A stretch of 64,000 bases of DNA from CBDDFN01 sp965227065 (GTDB lineage: Bacteria; Pseudomonadota; Alphaproteobacteria; SPJN01), in contig CBDDFN010000020.1 of assembly GCA_965227065.1 (NCBI GenBank), positions 558,001-622,000 of the forward strand. The letters run 5' to 3'. Of the stretch, positions 41,832-51,334 are shown one piece after another (position 1 is the first letter of the stretch; every line of letters starts with the position of its first letter). The position numbers were made by a program, and so were the translations under genes. A model generated the notes under the pieces. That model saw nothing but the letters and a program-made list of their open reading frames with translations, ran no database searches and was not told the DNA's origin.

Positions 41832-41848
41832 TTCGCAACAAATGCGAA
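41832..41848. promoter_or_regulatory. Candidate iron-responsive operator before the iron-binding protein gene
   Basis: TTCGCAACAAATGCGAA: 6-base arms around ACAAA, preceded by AAATCA. The left part AATCATTCGCAA matches half of Fur/Mur-type boxes known in alphaproteobacteria. It lies 28 bases before the start codon. Confidence 0.5.
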
Positions 41849-41875
41849 GTTTTGTCCTGCGCTTTGGGAGCCCCC

Positions 41876-42898
41876 ATGTTTTCGACTTTGAAATCTCCGC
41901 TCAAGCCCCTTGTGATCGGTACAGCTCTGTTGGGTCTTGCCGGTCCAGCCCTGGCCGATGAGGTCAATGTTTACAGCTATCGCCAGCCCCAGCTGATTGA
42001 GCCCTTGCTGAACGCCTTTACCGCCGAAACCGGCATTGAGGTGAACACATTGTTTGCCAAAAAAGGGATGGCGGAAAAACTGGCCGCAGAGGGCGAGCAA
42101 AGCCCCGCCGACGTGATCTTGACCGTTGATATCGGCCGGTTGATGGAAGTGAAAGACAAGGGCCTGGTCCAGCCAGTTCAGTCCGAAATCATTGCGGACA
42201 ATGTTCCGGCCAATTATCGCGATCCTGAGAATGAATGGTTTGCGCTGACCTACCGCACGCGGCTGTTTTATGTCTCAAACCGCGTCGAAAAAGGCACCAT
42301 CGCCTCTTATGAGGACCTGGCCGACCCCAAGCTGAAGGGCAGGGTTTGCACCCGTCCGGGCAGCCATTCCTACAATCTGGCGCTGATCGCTTCAAAAATC
42401 GCCCATGATGGTGAGGAAAAGACGCAAGCCTGGCTGGAAGGCGTCAAAGCCAATCTGGCGCGCAAGCCCCAGGGCAATGACCGCGCGCAGGTCAAGGCGG
42501 TGGCCGATGGTGTGTGCGATGTGGCGGTTGGGAACAATTATTACTACGCCAAAATGCTCAAGAATGATGAGCAAAAAGCCTGGGCCGAAGCCGTCTATCT
42601 GGTCTTTCCCAATCAGGAAGATCGCGGCGCCCACGTCAATATTTCAGGCATGGCGATGGCCAAATATGCGCCCAACAAAGAGGCGGCCCTCAAGCTGATG
42701 GAGTTTTTGACATCGGACAAGGCACAAGCCATTTATGCGGCGGATAATTATGAGTATCCCGTCAAGCCCGGTGTCGCCTGGTCGGAGCTTGTGGAAAGCT
42801 GGGGCCGTTTCAAGGCTGATGAGATTGACCTTGCCGCGATTGCCGAAGCCCGGTCCAAAGCGCTGGTGCTGGTCAACACGGTTGGCTTTGACAATTAA
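41876..42898 (+). CDS. Iron(III) ABC transporter substrate-binding protein (FbpA/FutA-like)
   Basis: A 340-residue periplasmic binding protein. Signal peptide about residues 1-25 (LLGLAGPALADE). The mature start VNVYSYRQPQLIEPLLNAF is typical of FutA/FbpA ferric-binding proteins, and the paired tyrosines that coordinate iron are in NNYYYAKML. I start at ATG 41876, with GGGAG 5 bases before; a frame start 18 codons upstream would cover the operator. Next to its permease gene. Confidence 0.93.
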   Translation: MFSTLKSPLKPLVIGTALLGLAGPALADEVNVYSYRQPQLIEPLLNAFTAETGIEVNTLFAKKGMAEKLAAEGEQSPADVILTVDIGRLMEVKDKGLVQPVQSEIIADNVPANYRDPENEWFALTYRTRLFYVSNRVEKGTIASYEDLADPKLKGRVCTRPGSHSYNLALIASKIAHDGEEKTQAWLEGVKANLARKPQGNDRAQVKAVADGVCDVAVGNNYYYAKMLKNDEQKAWAEAVYLVFPNQEDRGAHVNISGMAMAKYAPNKEAALKLMEFLTSDKAQAIYAADNYEYPVKPGVAWSELVESWGRFKADEIDLAAIAEARSKALVLVNTVGFDN

Positions 42899-42916
42899 AA
42901 AGGCCATAGGAGGCGT

Positions 42917-44614
42917 ATGAGCAGCCTCGAGACATTGGAGCCAGATCAGGGCGCGGCGGATCATTCGCTGCGCCCTCCGCGTTTGGGTGGCAGCGCAAAG
43001 CTTGGCCTGGCCGCCATGGCGATTGCCGCGCTTCTGGCTGTGCCGATTGGCGCGGTGGCGGTTCTGGCCTTTGCGGATACCGGTGAAATCTGGCCCCAGC
43101 TCGCCGGGACGGTACTGCCGCTTTACATTCAGAACACGCTTTTGTTGATGGCAGGCGTCGGCGCGGTGGTGTTTGCCATGGGCGTCGGGGCGGCCTGGTG
43201 CGTGGCAATGTATGAGTTTCCCGGCCGCAAACTGTTCGATTGGGCGTTGCTGATGCCGCTGGCCATGCCCGCCTATGTGGTGGCATACGCCTATACCGAC
43301 TTTCTTGATCACGCAGGGCCCGTGCAGCAGGGGCTCCATGCGCTGTTCGGGGCCCCTGTGGCATTTCCTGAAATCCGCTCGCTCGGCGGGGCGATCTTCG
43401 TCATGGGCGTGGTTCTTTACCCTTATGTGTATATGAGCGCGCGGGCGGCCTTTCTTGCCCAAACGCGCGGCCAGTTGGAAGTTGCCCGAACTTTGGGAAC
43501 CGGTCCGTGGGGTGTGTTTTTCCGTATCGGTCTGCCCATGGCCCGGCCCGCCATCGTGGTTGGCATGGCGCTGGCCTTGATGGAATGCCTCAATGATTTC
43601 GGCACGGTCGATTTCTTCGCCGTTCGGACGCTGGCGGCGGGTCTGTATGATGTCTGGCTGTCCATGGGCTCGCTGGGCGGGGCCGCCCAGATTGCCGTGT
43701 CGATGATGGGCTTTGTGGTTTTGCTGATTACCATCGAAAGGCTGGGCCGCCGGGGGCAGCATTATCATGCGCTGGGTGGCAAGCTTGAACCGCCGTCGCG
43801 CATTTTGGTGCGGGGCGTGCGGGGATGGGCGATGACGGGCCTGATGATGGTGCCCATCCTGTTTGGCTTGATCATTCCGGTTTGGGTGTTGATCGGGTTG
43901 AGCCTGCAGACAAAAACCGGGGGAACCGTCGCTGACTTTTTCCTCAGTGCTAGCCATTCGACCAGCCTGGCGGCGCTTGCGGCCCTGACCACGGTGGGGC
44001 TGGGCCTGGTGCTGGCCTATGGCGGGCGGCTCGCGGGCCGCGGTCGGATCGGTCAGGGCGCGCGGGCGGCTGGTAAAATCGCCAGCCTGGGCTATGCCAT
44101 TCCCGGCGCGGTGCTTGCGGTCGGCCTGCTTGTGCCGCTTGGTCATGTTGATCAGGCGCTGAATGATCTCAGCGATGCGCTGTTTGATTTCAAACCCGGC
44201 GCTGTTCTGGGCGGTACCTTGTTCGCGCTGGTTGCCGCCTATACGGTACGCTTTATGGCGCTGGGCCATGGGGCGGTGGAAACCGGACTTGACCGGGTGA
44301 CGCCCAATATGGACATGGCCGCCCGGACCTTGGGGGCGGGGCCGTTTTCGATTTTGCGCCGGGTTCACCTGCCATTGATTCGCGGCTCTTTGCTGACCGG
44401 CGGGGTTCTGATCTTTGTTGATGTGATGAAAGAACTGCCCGCAACCTTGCTGCTCAGGCCCTTCAATTATGAGACATTGGCGACACTGACTTACACCTAT
44501 GCATCGCTGGAACAGCTTGAAGATGCGGCGCTTCCGGCACTGGCGATTGCCGCCTTCGGGCTCATTCCGGTGATCGTGATGAGCCGTCAGATGATCCGCG
44601 ACCGGCGCGCGTGA
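42917..44614 (+). CDS. Iron(III) ABC transporter permease (FbpB-like)
   Basis: A 565-residue double-length permease with about 12 helices and two EAA-type cytoplasmic loops (EVARTLGTGPWGVFFRIGLPMARPA and the later DMAARTLGAGPFSILRRVHLPLIRG, which contact the ATPase). It forms the channel for ferric iron delivered by the preceding binding protein. AGGAGG precedes the ATG. The usual third gene, the FbpC ATPase, is not adjacent: a LysM protein and an exporter follow instead. The ATPase must come from elsewhere. Confidence 0.95.
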   Translation: MSSLETLEPDQGAADHSLRPPRLGGSAKLGLAAMAIAALLAVPIGAVAVLAFADTGEIWPQLAGTVLPLYIQNTLLLMAGVGAVVFAMGVGAAWCVAMYEFPGRKLFDWALLMPLAMPAYVVAYAYTDFLDHAGPVQQGLHALFGAPVAFPEIRSLGGAIFVMGVVLYPYVYMSARAAFLAQTRGQLEVARTLGTGPWGVFFRIGLPMARPAIVVGMALALMECLNDFGTVDFFAVRTLAAGLYDVWLSMGSLGGAAQIAVSMMGFVVLLITIERLGRRGQHYHALGGKLEPPSRILVRGVRGWAMTGLMMVPILFGLIIPVWVLIGLSLQTKTGGTVADFFLSASHSTSLAALAALTTVGLGLVLAYGGRLAGRGRIGQGARAAGKIASLGYAIPGAVLAVGLLVPLGHVDQALNDLSDALFDFKPGAVLGGTLFALVAAYTVRFMALGHGAVETGLDRVTPNMDMAARTLGAGPFSILRRVHLPLIRGSLLTGGVLIFVDVMKELPATLLLRPFNYETLATLTYTYASLEQLEDAALPALAIAAFGLIPVIVMSRQMIRDRRA

Positions 44615-44681
44615 ACCTTGTGATTGACGCGGCACGCTTGTACCGTGACGCCAAACAAGCTCAATTTTGGGGATCGAGCTC

Positions 44682-45644
44682 ATGCGCACCATATTGCCCA
44701 TTGCCATCGGATTGGCGGCCATCGCCGCCGCGATTTTCGTCTATTTCGAAAAACCTGAATGGATCGGGCTTGCAGATAAGCCCGCCATGTCCGGGCAATC
44801 GGGTGAGCCGGGCATGGATGCGCCCGGCGCGGTTGAACTTTTGCCCGCCTTTGACATTGTCCGTATTTCTGAAGACTCAACCGCCGTCATTGCCGGGCGC
44901 GCGGTGCCAGGCTCTACCGTTACAGTCCTGCGCGATGGTGAGCCGCTGGGGGAATTGACTGCCGATGATCGGGGCGAATGGGTGCTGACGCTCGACAAGC
45001 CGCTCAAGTCGGGGGCAAGTCAGCTGACGCTCAAGTCGGTCCGGCCCGATGGTACGATTTCGATTTCAGTCAGCGAAGTGGCGATCACCATTCCCGAAGG
45101 GGCGGGCGAGGCCTTTGCCGTCCTGTTGCGGCCCGGTGAACCCTCCATCGTTCTGCAAGGTCTCAAAGGCGATGCCAAGCGCCTCGTCACCATCGAGACC
45201 ATTGATTATGACCAGGACGGCAATGTGATCATCGCCGGCCGGGGCATTCCCGGCCACACTGCGCGGGTCTATCTCAACAACACCCCCATCGGGGATGCCT
45301 TGGTGGATGAGGATGGCCGCTGGGTGCTGCGCCCTGAAGGTGAAATTGATGCGGGGATCTATGATTTGCGTGCCGATCTTCTATCACCTGATGGCACGAT
45401 TGCTGAACGCGCCCAGGTGCCCTTCAAGCGTGAGTCCGTTGACCGGCTGGTGTTCCGTGATGGCCGGGTCGTGATCCAGCCGGGCAATACGCTGTGGCGC
45501 GTGGCGCGCGAGGTTTATGGTACAGGCTTTTCCTATACTGTCATTTATCAGGCCAATGATGATCAGATCAGGGACCCTGATCTGATTTATCCGGGCCAGA
45601 TTTTTGCGCTACCCAGCGAGACAATCAACGCGGACACCCCCTAA
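44682..45644 (+). CDS. Membrane-anchored LysM protein with two Ig-like repeats
   Basis: A 320-residue envelope protein. One N-terminal helix (about 3-22) anchors it. Two related beta-rich modules follow: VIAGRAVPGSTVTVLRDGEPLG...GEWVLTL and IIAGRGIPGHTARVYLNNTPIG...GRWVLRP, resembling bacterial Ig-like domains. A LysM domain for peptidoglycan binding lies at the C-terminus (about 265-315: IQPGNTLWRVAREVYG, YPGQIFALP). I prefer ATG 44682 over TTG 44667. It abuts the exporter gene (TAA directly followed by ATG). Confidence 0.88.
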   Translation: MRTILPIAIGLAAIAAAIFVYFEKPEWIGLADKPAMSGQSGEPGMDAPGAVELLPAFDIVRISEDSTAVIAGRAVPGSTVTVLRDGEPLGELTADDRGEWVLTLDKPLKSGASQLTLKSVRPDGTISISVSEVAITIPEGAGEAFAVLLRPGEPSIVLQGLKGDAKRLVTIETIDYDQDGNVIIAGRGIPGHTARVYLNNTPIGDALVDEDGRWVLRPEGEIDAGIYDLRADLLSPDGTIAERAQVPFKRESVDRLVFRDGRVVIQPGNTLWRVAREVYGTGFSYTVIYQANDDQIRDPDLIYPGQIFALPSETINADTP

Positions 45645-47501
45645 ATGCGAGAATTTGCGTCGCCGCCGCCGGATGATCAGGCGGCGCAATGGCGTGTGCT
45701 GAACACGCTTGTGCCCTGGTTGTGGCCCCATGATCGCGCAGATCTGAAACGCCGGGTGGCCCTTGCGCTGATGGCGCTTGTCGCGGCCAAGGCGATATCG
45801 GTGGTTGCACCATTTTTCTACAAGGCCGCCGTTGACGGGCTGGGCGGGGGCGCAGTCGATCTGTGGGGCCTGCCCGAATTTGCTCTGGTGCCGATCGCGA
45901 TGGTGATCGCTTATGGCGTGGCCCGCATTTTGACCATCGGTCTTGGTCAGTTACGAGATGGTCTGTTTGCCAAGGTCGGCAATCACGCCCAGGCCGAGAT
46001 TGCGGTTTCGACCTTTGCCCATATGCATTCCCTGTCGCTTGGTTTTCATCTGGAGCGGCGGACAGGCGGGCTGGCCCGTGTCATTGACCGGGGCATCAAG
46101 GGCATTGATTTCCTGCTGCGCTTCTCGCTGTTCAACGTCATTCCGACACTGCTTGAGATTTTGATGGTGACGGCGATCTTCTGGATCAATTTTGGTCCCG
46201 TGTTCGCTGCAATCACACTGGTGACCGTGGGCAGCTATGTCTGGTTCACCTTCTCGGTCACCGAATGGCGGGTGACTATCCGCCGGCGGATGAATGACAG
46301 CGATACCGACGCCAATGTGAAGGCGGTGGACAGTCTGCTTAATTTCGAGACCGTCAAATATTTCTCCAATGAAGAGCATGAGACCAACCGCTACCGCACC
46401 AGCATGATCCGCTATGCAACCGCAGCCGAACGCTCGCAAACCTCGCTCAGCTGGCTGAACACGGGTCAGGTGCTGGTGACGTCAGTTGGATTGATTGTGT
46501 TGATGGGGCTGACCGCGCGCGGCGTTGCCGATGGCCGCTATACGGTTGGCGATTTTGTGATGGTCAATGCCTTTCTCATCCAGCTTTATCAGCCGCTTGG
46601 TTTTCTCGGCACCGTTTATCGCGAGATCAAACAGGCGCTGACCGATATGGAAACGCTGTTTGGCATGATGGCGGTGGCTCCGGGGATTGATGATGCGCCC
46701 GATGCGGAACCGCTGCATTGTGATGGTGGCGCAATCGCGTTTGAGGCTGTGGATTTCGGCTATGGCGCGGACCGGCAAATTCTCAAACGGGTCAGCTTTG
46801 CGGTTCCGGCCGGAAAGACCGTGGCGCTGGTCGGCCCATCAGGGGCGGGCAAATCGACCATCTCCCGGCTGCTCTACCGGTTTTATGATGTTTGGGACGG
46901 GGCGATTTTCATCGACGGGCAGGATTTGCGTGGTGTCACCCAGAAAAGTCTGCGCGCCCAGATCGGCATCGTGCCGCAAGATACGGTGCTGTTTAACGAC
47001 ACGATTGGCTACAATATCGCCTATGGCCGCCCTGATGCCAGTCAGGCCGAGATTGAGGAAGCCGCGCGGCTGGCCCAGATTGACCGTTTCGTGGCGAGCC
47101 TGCCGGAGGGTTACAAGACACGGGTGGGGGAGCGTGGGCTCAAACTGTCGGGCGGGGAGAAACAGCGTGTCGCCATTGCCCGGACGATCCTGAAAAACCC
47201 GCCCATTCTGCTGCTTGATGAAGCGACCAGCGCGCTTGATACCCAGACCGAGCGGGATATTCAGTCTGCCCTGAAAGAGATTTCGAAAGACCGGACAACC
47301 CTGATCATCGCCCACCGGCTGTCGACCATTGTTGAGGCTGACGAGATTTTGGTTCTGCGCGGTGGTGAGATTGTCGAGCGCGGCACCCATATGGGTCTGA
47401 TTGCGCAAGACGGTCTTTACGCCAACATGTGGGCCCAGCAGCAGTCCCAACAGCAATTAGGGCAACAATTTGCGGATGAGGAGGGGCAGGATAATGTTTG
47501 A
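45645..47501 (+). CDS. Atm1-like ABC exporter (heavy-metal/Fe-S related)
   Basis: A 618-residue half-transporter with an N-terminal six-helix domain and a C-terminal ATPase. Walker A is GPSGAGKST, the signature is LSGGEKQRVAIARTIL, Walker B is ILLLDEATSALD. The helical domain contains NFETVKYFSNEEHE and FHLERRTGGLARVIDRG, hallmarks of the mitochondrial Atm1/ABCB7 and bacterial NaAtm1 group, which export glutathione-bound sulfur or metal species. It begins immediately after the LysM stop and its own end overlaps the Psd-like gene by 8 bases. Confidence 0.95.
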   Translation: MREFASPPPDDQAAQWRVLNTLVPWLWPHDRADLKRRVALALMALVAAKAISVVAPFFYKAAVDGLGGGAVDLWGLPEFALVPIAMVIAYGVARILTIGLGQLRDGLFAKVGNHAQAEIAVSTFAHMHSLSLGFHLERRTGGLARVIDRGIKGIDFLLRFSLFNVIPTLLEILMVTAIFWINFGPVFAAITLVTVGSYVWFTFSVTEWRVTIRRRMNDSDTDANVKAVDSLLNFETVKYFSNEEHETNRYRTSMIRYATAAERSQTSLSWLNTGQVLVTSVGLIVLMGLTARGVADGRYTVGDFVMVNAFLIQLYQPLGFLGTVYREIKQALTDMETLFGMMAVAPGIDDAPDAEPLHCDGGAIAFEAVDFGYGADRQILKRVSFAVPAGKTVALVGPSGAGKSTISRLLYRFYDVWDGAIFIDGQDLRGVTQKSLRAQIGIVPQDTVLFNDTIGYNIAYGRPDASQAEIEEAARLAQIDRFVASLPEGYKTRVGERGLKLSGGEKQRVAIARTILKNPPILLLDEATSALDTQTERDIQSALKEISKDRTTLIIAHRLSTIVEADEILVLRGGEIVERGTHMGLIAQDGLYANMWAQQQSQQQLGQQFADEEGQDNV

Positions 47502-48156
47502 GGGCCGCGGGTTCATTCCACCCCTGCATCCAGAAGGGCGCGGCATCGCCGCCGCGAGTTTGCTTGCGGCAGTGGTGTTGAGCCTGTGGTCCACGGGCCT
47601 GGCGCTGATTGCTGTTGGCGGTGCTGTTTGGGCGTGGCGGGTTTATGCCACTCCATCGCGGGTTGCGCCCGACGCGCAGCCGGGTTTGGTGATCGCCCCG
47701 GCTGACGGAACGGTTGCCGAGATTGGTGAGGGGTTTGCGCCTGTTGAGCTGGACATGGGCGATCAGCCGCTGATGCGCGTCACCGTGGTGAGTGGAGTGT
47801 TTGACAGCCATGTTGTGCGCAGTCCCGCTGAGGGCGTGATTGAACGGGTTGAGTTTCGCGGTGGCCGGTTGGGTGATGCTTTGGCGCCCGCCGCCGTGCT
47901 GGAGCATGAGCGCAATGGTTTGCGGGTCAGGCTGGACACGGGGGCCGCGCTCGGCGTCGTGCAAATCTCGGGCCGGGCCTTGCCGCGGCTGAGCTGGAGT
48001 GTGGTGGAGAACCAGCGTATCGAGGCGGGGCGTATTTACGGAGTGTCGCGACTGGGGGGGCGTGTTGATCTTTATCTGCCCGCTGGTAGCACTCTCACTG
48101 TCCGTCCGGGCCAGAAAATGGTTGCGGGCGAGACCATGCTCGCCCGCATACCCTAA
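47494..48156 (+). CDS. Phosphatidylserine decarboxylase homologue lacking the self-cleavage serine
   Basis: A 220-residue membrane-associated protein with a hydrophobic start (about 17-48) and a short-type Psd domain. Active Psd cleaves itself at a G-S bond in FGSR to make a pyruvoyl cofactor; here the site reads RLGGRVDLYLP, with Gly189 (codon at 48058-48060) where serine is required. The Asp of PADG (Asp71) and the His of FDSH (His106) remain, but HVNRAP has become HVVRSP and the NAxxDKAS block is lost. It is therefore probably not an active decarboxylase. AGGAGGGG precedes the start. It overlaps the exporter gene; no pssA follows. Confidence 0.88.
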   Translation: MFEGRGFIPPLHPEGRGIAAASLLAAVVLSLWSTGLALIAVGGAVWAWRVYATPSRVAPDAQPGLVIAPADGTVAEIGEGFAPVELDMGDQPLMRVTVVSGVFDSHVVRSPAEGVIERVEFRGGRLGDALAPAAVLEHERNGLRVRLDTGAALGVVQISGRALPRLSWSVVENQRIEAGRIYGVSRLGGRVDLYLPAGSTLTVRPGQKMVAGETMLARIP

Positions 48157-48172
48157 TTTCCGTCAAGTAGAC

Positions 48173-51100
48173 TTATTCGGCGGGTTGTTGCGCGCCGGTG
48201 CCGCCTGATTTTTTTGAGCCGAAGCGCTCTCGCAAAACCGTTGGCATGGCAATCAGGCACGGCGTCACGATCAGCGTCAGGATGGTGGCAAAACCCAGTC
48301 CAAAGACGATGGCGGTGGCCATCTGCACCCACCATTCCCCGGTGGGCGCACCGGTGGTGAGCTCACGGGTGAAGAAGTCGATGTTCCAGCCATAGGCCAT
48401 CGGCAAGATACCGCAAATCGTGGTGATCGTGGTCAGCATCACAGGCCGCAAACGCTGCGCGCCGGTCCGTACGATCGCATCAACCGGCCCTTCGCCCTGC
48501 TTTCGCAGATACTGATATGTATCCACCAGAACGATATTATTGTTCACCACAATTCCGGCGAGCGCAATGATCCCCGTACCGGTCAGAATGATCGAGAAGG
48601 ACTGATCCCGCAGCAACAGGCCCAGCAACGCCCCGATGGTCGACAGGATGATCGCCGACAGGATCAGGATGGCGTGGTAGAAATTGTTGAACTGGGTGAT
48701 CAGGATGATGCCCATCAGGAACAGCGATACCATCATCGCGCCGGACAGGAACTCAGCACTTTCCTTCTGTTCTTCATTCGCGCCGCGATAGACCAGCGTA
48801 ACCCCTTCGGGCAGGCCTTCGCGTTCAATCAGCGCCTGGATTTCAGGCACCAGATCGTTCGACAGATAGCCCGGTGCGGGGTTTGCCTTGATGTTCATAT
48901 TGCGGACGCCGTCAAACCGGTTGATTTCGTTCACCCGTTCCACCGGAACGCGCTCAACAAAGTTGGTGATGGGAACCGCGCCTTGCGGTGTGGCAATCCG
49001 CAAGCGGTCCAGCGCCTCAATCGAGCGGTAGTCGGAATCAAAGCGGGCGCGAATATCCACCTCTTCGGTGGCATCATCGGGCCGGTATTCGCCAACCAGA
49101 AGACCGTTGGTCATCAGCTGCACGACGCCGCCAACCGTGGTGATGTCGAGGCCAAAGCGCGCGGCATCCTCCCGGTTAATCTTCAGTTCCCAGTCAATGC
49201 CGGGGACGGGGCGGGTGTCTTCAAGATCGACCAGGCCGGTGATCTCATCCTCAATCAGCAGGCGGAAGCGGCCCACGGTTGCTTCGAGCAAATCAATGTC
49301 ATGCGAGGCGAATTGCAGGTCGATTTCCTTTTGCGGAACCGGGCCCTGATGGCGCTCCTGCACCGAGACGGTGATGCCCGACAGTTGCGATGTCCGCTCG
49401 CGGATCGAGGTCAGGATATCGCGGGCTTTGCGCCGCGTGTGCCAGTCGGTGAACTCGACATTGATGGTCCCGATCGTGTCTTTGGGCAAATCCATGCCGC
49501 GGTCACCCAGCTCGGTTCCCACCTCGGTAAAGGCGATTTCGATCCCAGGCTCGGAAATCACAATGTCCTCGACATCGCGCACAAGCTCTTCAGCGCGGTG
49601 CGGGCCAAGATTACCCCGCGCGCCGACAAAGACGACGGCCTCGTCAGGCTGGCTGGCGCTGAAATAGACAACGCCGGCGCCAAACTTGCCATAGCCCCAC
49701 AAGATTCCTCCCAGAATGACGATGGTGGCGGTCACCACCAGGCCCGGCCGGACAACCAGATAGGCCAGTGCACGGGTGTAAACACCGGTAATGCCGCCGA
49801 GCTGGCGCACATCGCCATGTTCGGACACGGACAGTGCCTTGAGCGTGTCGGGGTTCACGATAGAGTTGGGCTTGCCGAAGAACGAGCCGAACACCGGCAG
49901 GAAGATCATCGCAACCACGAGCGAGGCGCTCAAAATGATGATCAGCGTGCGCGGCAGGTAGGACATGAACTCACCCGATACGCCGGGCCAGAACAGAAGC
50001 GGCAGGAACGCGGCCAGCGTGGTCGCCGTCGATGAAATGATCGGCCAGGCCATGCGTTTCGCGGCGATGCCGTAGGCTTCCTTCCGGTCGATGCCTTCGG
50101 CCATCTTCCGGTCGGCGAGTTCCACCACAACAATCGCGCCGTCAACCAGCAGGCCGACAGACAACACCAGGCCGAACATCACCATCATATTAATGGTCTC
50201 GCCCATAATGCCCAGCAGCATGAAGCCGACCATGAAGCTTGCCGGGATGGCGAAACCAACCAGCAAGCCCGATCGCAAGCCAAGCGCGGCCACAACAATG
50301 ATCATCACAAGCACAATGGCGGTCGAGACGGCGGCTTGCAGTTCGGTTTGCGTCTGATTGACGAAGGTCGACTGATCATTGGTGTAGTTGATTTCAATGC
50401 CGGCGGGCAGTTGCGGTTCAAGCTGGCGGACAACCTCACGCACGGCTTCGGTGGCGAGAACGGCATTTTCGCTGAGCCGTTTGACCGCCCACACCGCAAC
50501 AGCGGGCTGGCCGTTCACACGGGCGCGGCTTTGCACATCCTTGAAGGTCCGGCGAATGTCGGCAATGTCGCCAAGCGTCACGACGCCATCACCGCTGGCC
50601 TTGATGGGCAGGCCAAGAACGTCCTGGCGGGTTTCAAACAGGCCGGGCACTTTGACGGCAAAACGCGACTGATCGGTTTGCACCGCACCGGCTGGAATGA
50701 GCCGGTTATTGAGCGAGGCCGCCCGCGTCAGCTCTTCCAGCGAGACATTGTAGGTTTCGAGTTTCGCCGGATCGATGACGATTTCCAGCAATTCCTCTCG
50801 GCTGCCCACAATGGTGGCTTTGAGGATCATCGGCAGGGCTTTGACATGCTCTTCCACCAGTTCGGCGGCTTCACGCAATGTCCGTTCGGGGACCGAACCG
50901 GACAGGGTGACGCCGATCACCGGGAACAGCGAGGCGTTAAACTCGTCGATCACAGGTTCTTCAGCGTCGGCGGGAAATTCAGGCTCGGCCAGATCAACTT
51001 TCGAGCGGACATTTTCCCGGGCCTTGTCAGGATCAAATGACGCGTCGAATTCCAGAATGACATAGGCGTAATTCTCGGCCGAAATCGACCGCATTTCCTT

Positions 51101-51334
51101 AAGCCCTTCAACGGCTCGCAATTCCTGTTCTAACGGTTTGACGAGCAGACGCTCGGCGTCTTCCGGCGAAATGCCTTCCAGCACGACACGGATGCCGATG
51201 AAGGGAATGGCGATGTCAGGATCGGCTTCCTTGGGAAGCTGAATATAGGACAGCGTCCCGACAATGATCGCGACGATAAACGCCGTGACGACCGTCCGTG
51301 AGCGGTGGAGCGCGGAATCAATCAGGGAATTCAT
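48173..51334 (-). CDS. RND efflux pump permease, second system
   Basis: A 1053-residue HAE-type pump, the second in the window and clearly distinct from the first. TM4 reads SVGLLVDGAIVVVELADR: the second aspartate of the usual DD pair is Gly, as in some RND subgroups. Other family blocks, such as ALAGIVVNNNIVLVDTYQYLRKQG in the second bundle, are intact. It overlaps its adaptor gene by 4 bases and lies under a PadR regulator upstream. Convergent with the Psd-like gene (16-base gap). Confidence 0.95.
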   Translation of the reverse strand: MNSLIDSALHRSRTVVTAFIVAIIVGTLSYIQLPKEADPDIAIPFIGIRVVLEGISPEDAERLLVKPLEQELRAVEGLKEMRSISAENYAYVILEFDASFDPDKARENVRSKVDLAEPEFPADAEEPVIDEFNASLFPVIGVTLSGSVPERTLREAAELVEEHVKALPMILKATIVGSREELLEIVIDPAKLETYNVSLEELTRAASLNNRLIPAGAVQTDQSRFAVKVPGLFETRQDVLGLPIKASGDGVVTLGDIADIRRTFKDVQSRARVNGQPAVAVWAVKRLSENAVLATEAVREVVRQLEPQLPAGIEINYTNDQSTFVNQTQTELQAAVSTAIVLVMIIVVAALGLRSGLLVGFAIPASFMVGFMLLGIMGETINMMVMFGLVLSVGLLVDGAIVVVELADRKMAEGIDRKEAYGIAAKRMAWPIISSTATTLAAFLPLLFWPGVSGEFMSYLPRTLIIILSASLVVAMIFLPVFGSFFGKPNSIVNPDTLKALSVSEHGDVRQLGGITGVYTRALAYLVVRPGLVVTATIVILGGILWGYGKFGAGVVYFSASQPDEAVVFVGARGNLGPHRAEELVRDVEDIVISEPGIEIAFTEVGTELGDRGMDLPKDTIGTINVEFTDWHTRRKARDILTSIRERTSQLSGITVSVQERHQGPVPQKEIDLQFASHDIDLLEATVGRFRLLIEDEITGLVDLEDTRPVPGIDWELKINREDAARFGLDITTVGGVVQLMTNGLLVGEYRPDDATEEVDIRARFDSDYRSIEALDRLRIATPQGAVPITNFVERVPVERVNEINRFDGVRNMNIKANPAPGYLSNDLVPEIQALIEREGLPEGVTLVYRGANEEQKESAEFLSGAMMVSLFLMGIILITQFNNFYHAILILSAIILSTIGALLGLLLRDQSFSIILTGTGIIALAGIVVNNNIVLVDTYQYLRKQGEGPVDAIVRTGAQRLRPVMLTTITTICGILPMAYGWNIDFFTRELTTGAPTGEWWVQMATAIVFGLGFATILTLIVTPCLIAMPTVLRERFGSKKSGGTGAQQPAE

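Noticed and set aside
42644..44722. A 692-codon minus-strand frame opposite the iron permease
   Set aside because: Product is Gln/His/Arg-rich low complexity typical of the reverse of a hydrophobic membrane protein; the permease on the other strand is a clear family member.
48054..48060. Frameshift in the G7 run of the Psd-like gene as the cause of the missing serine
   Set aside because: The reading frame before and after the run both match the family, so an indel would break the downstream VDLYLP match; a substitution is the simpler reading.
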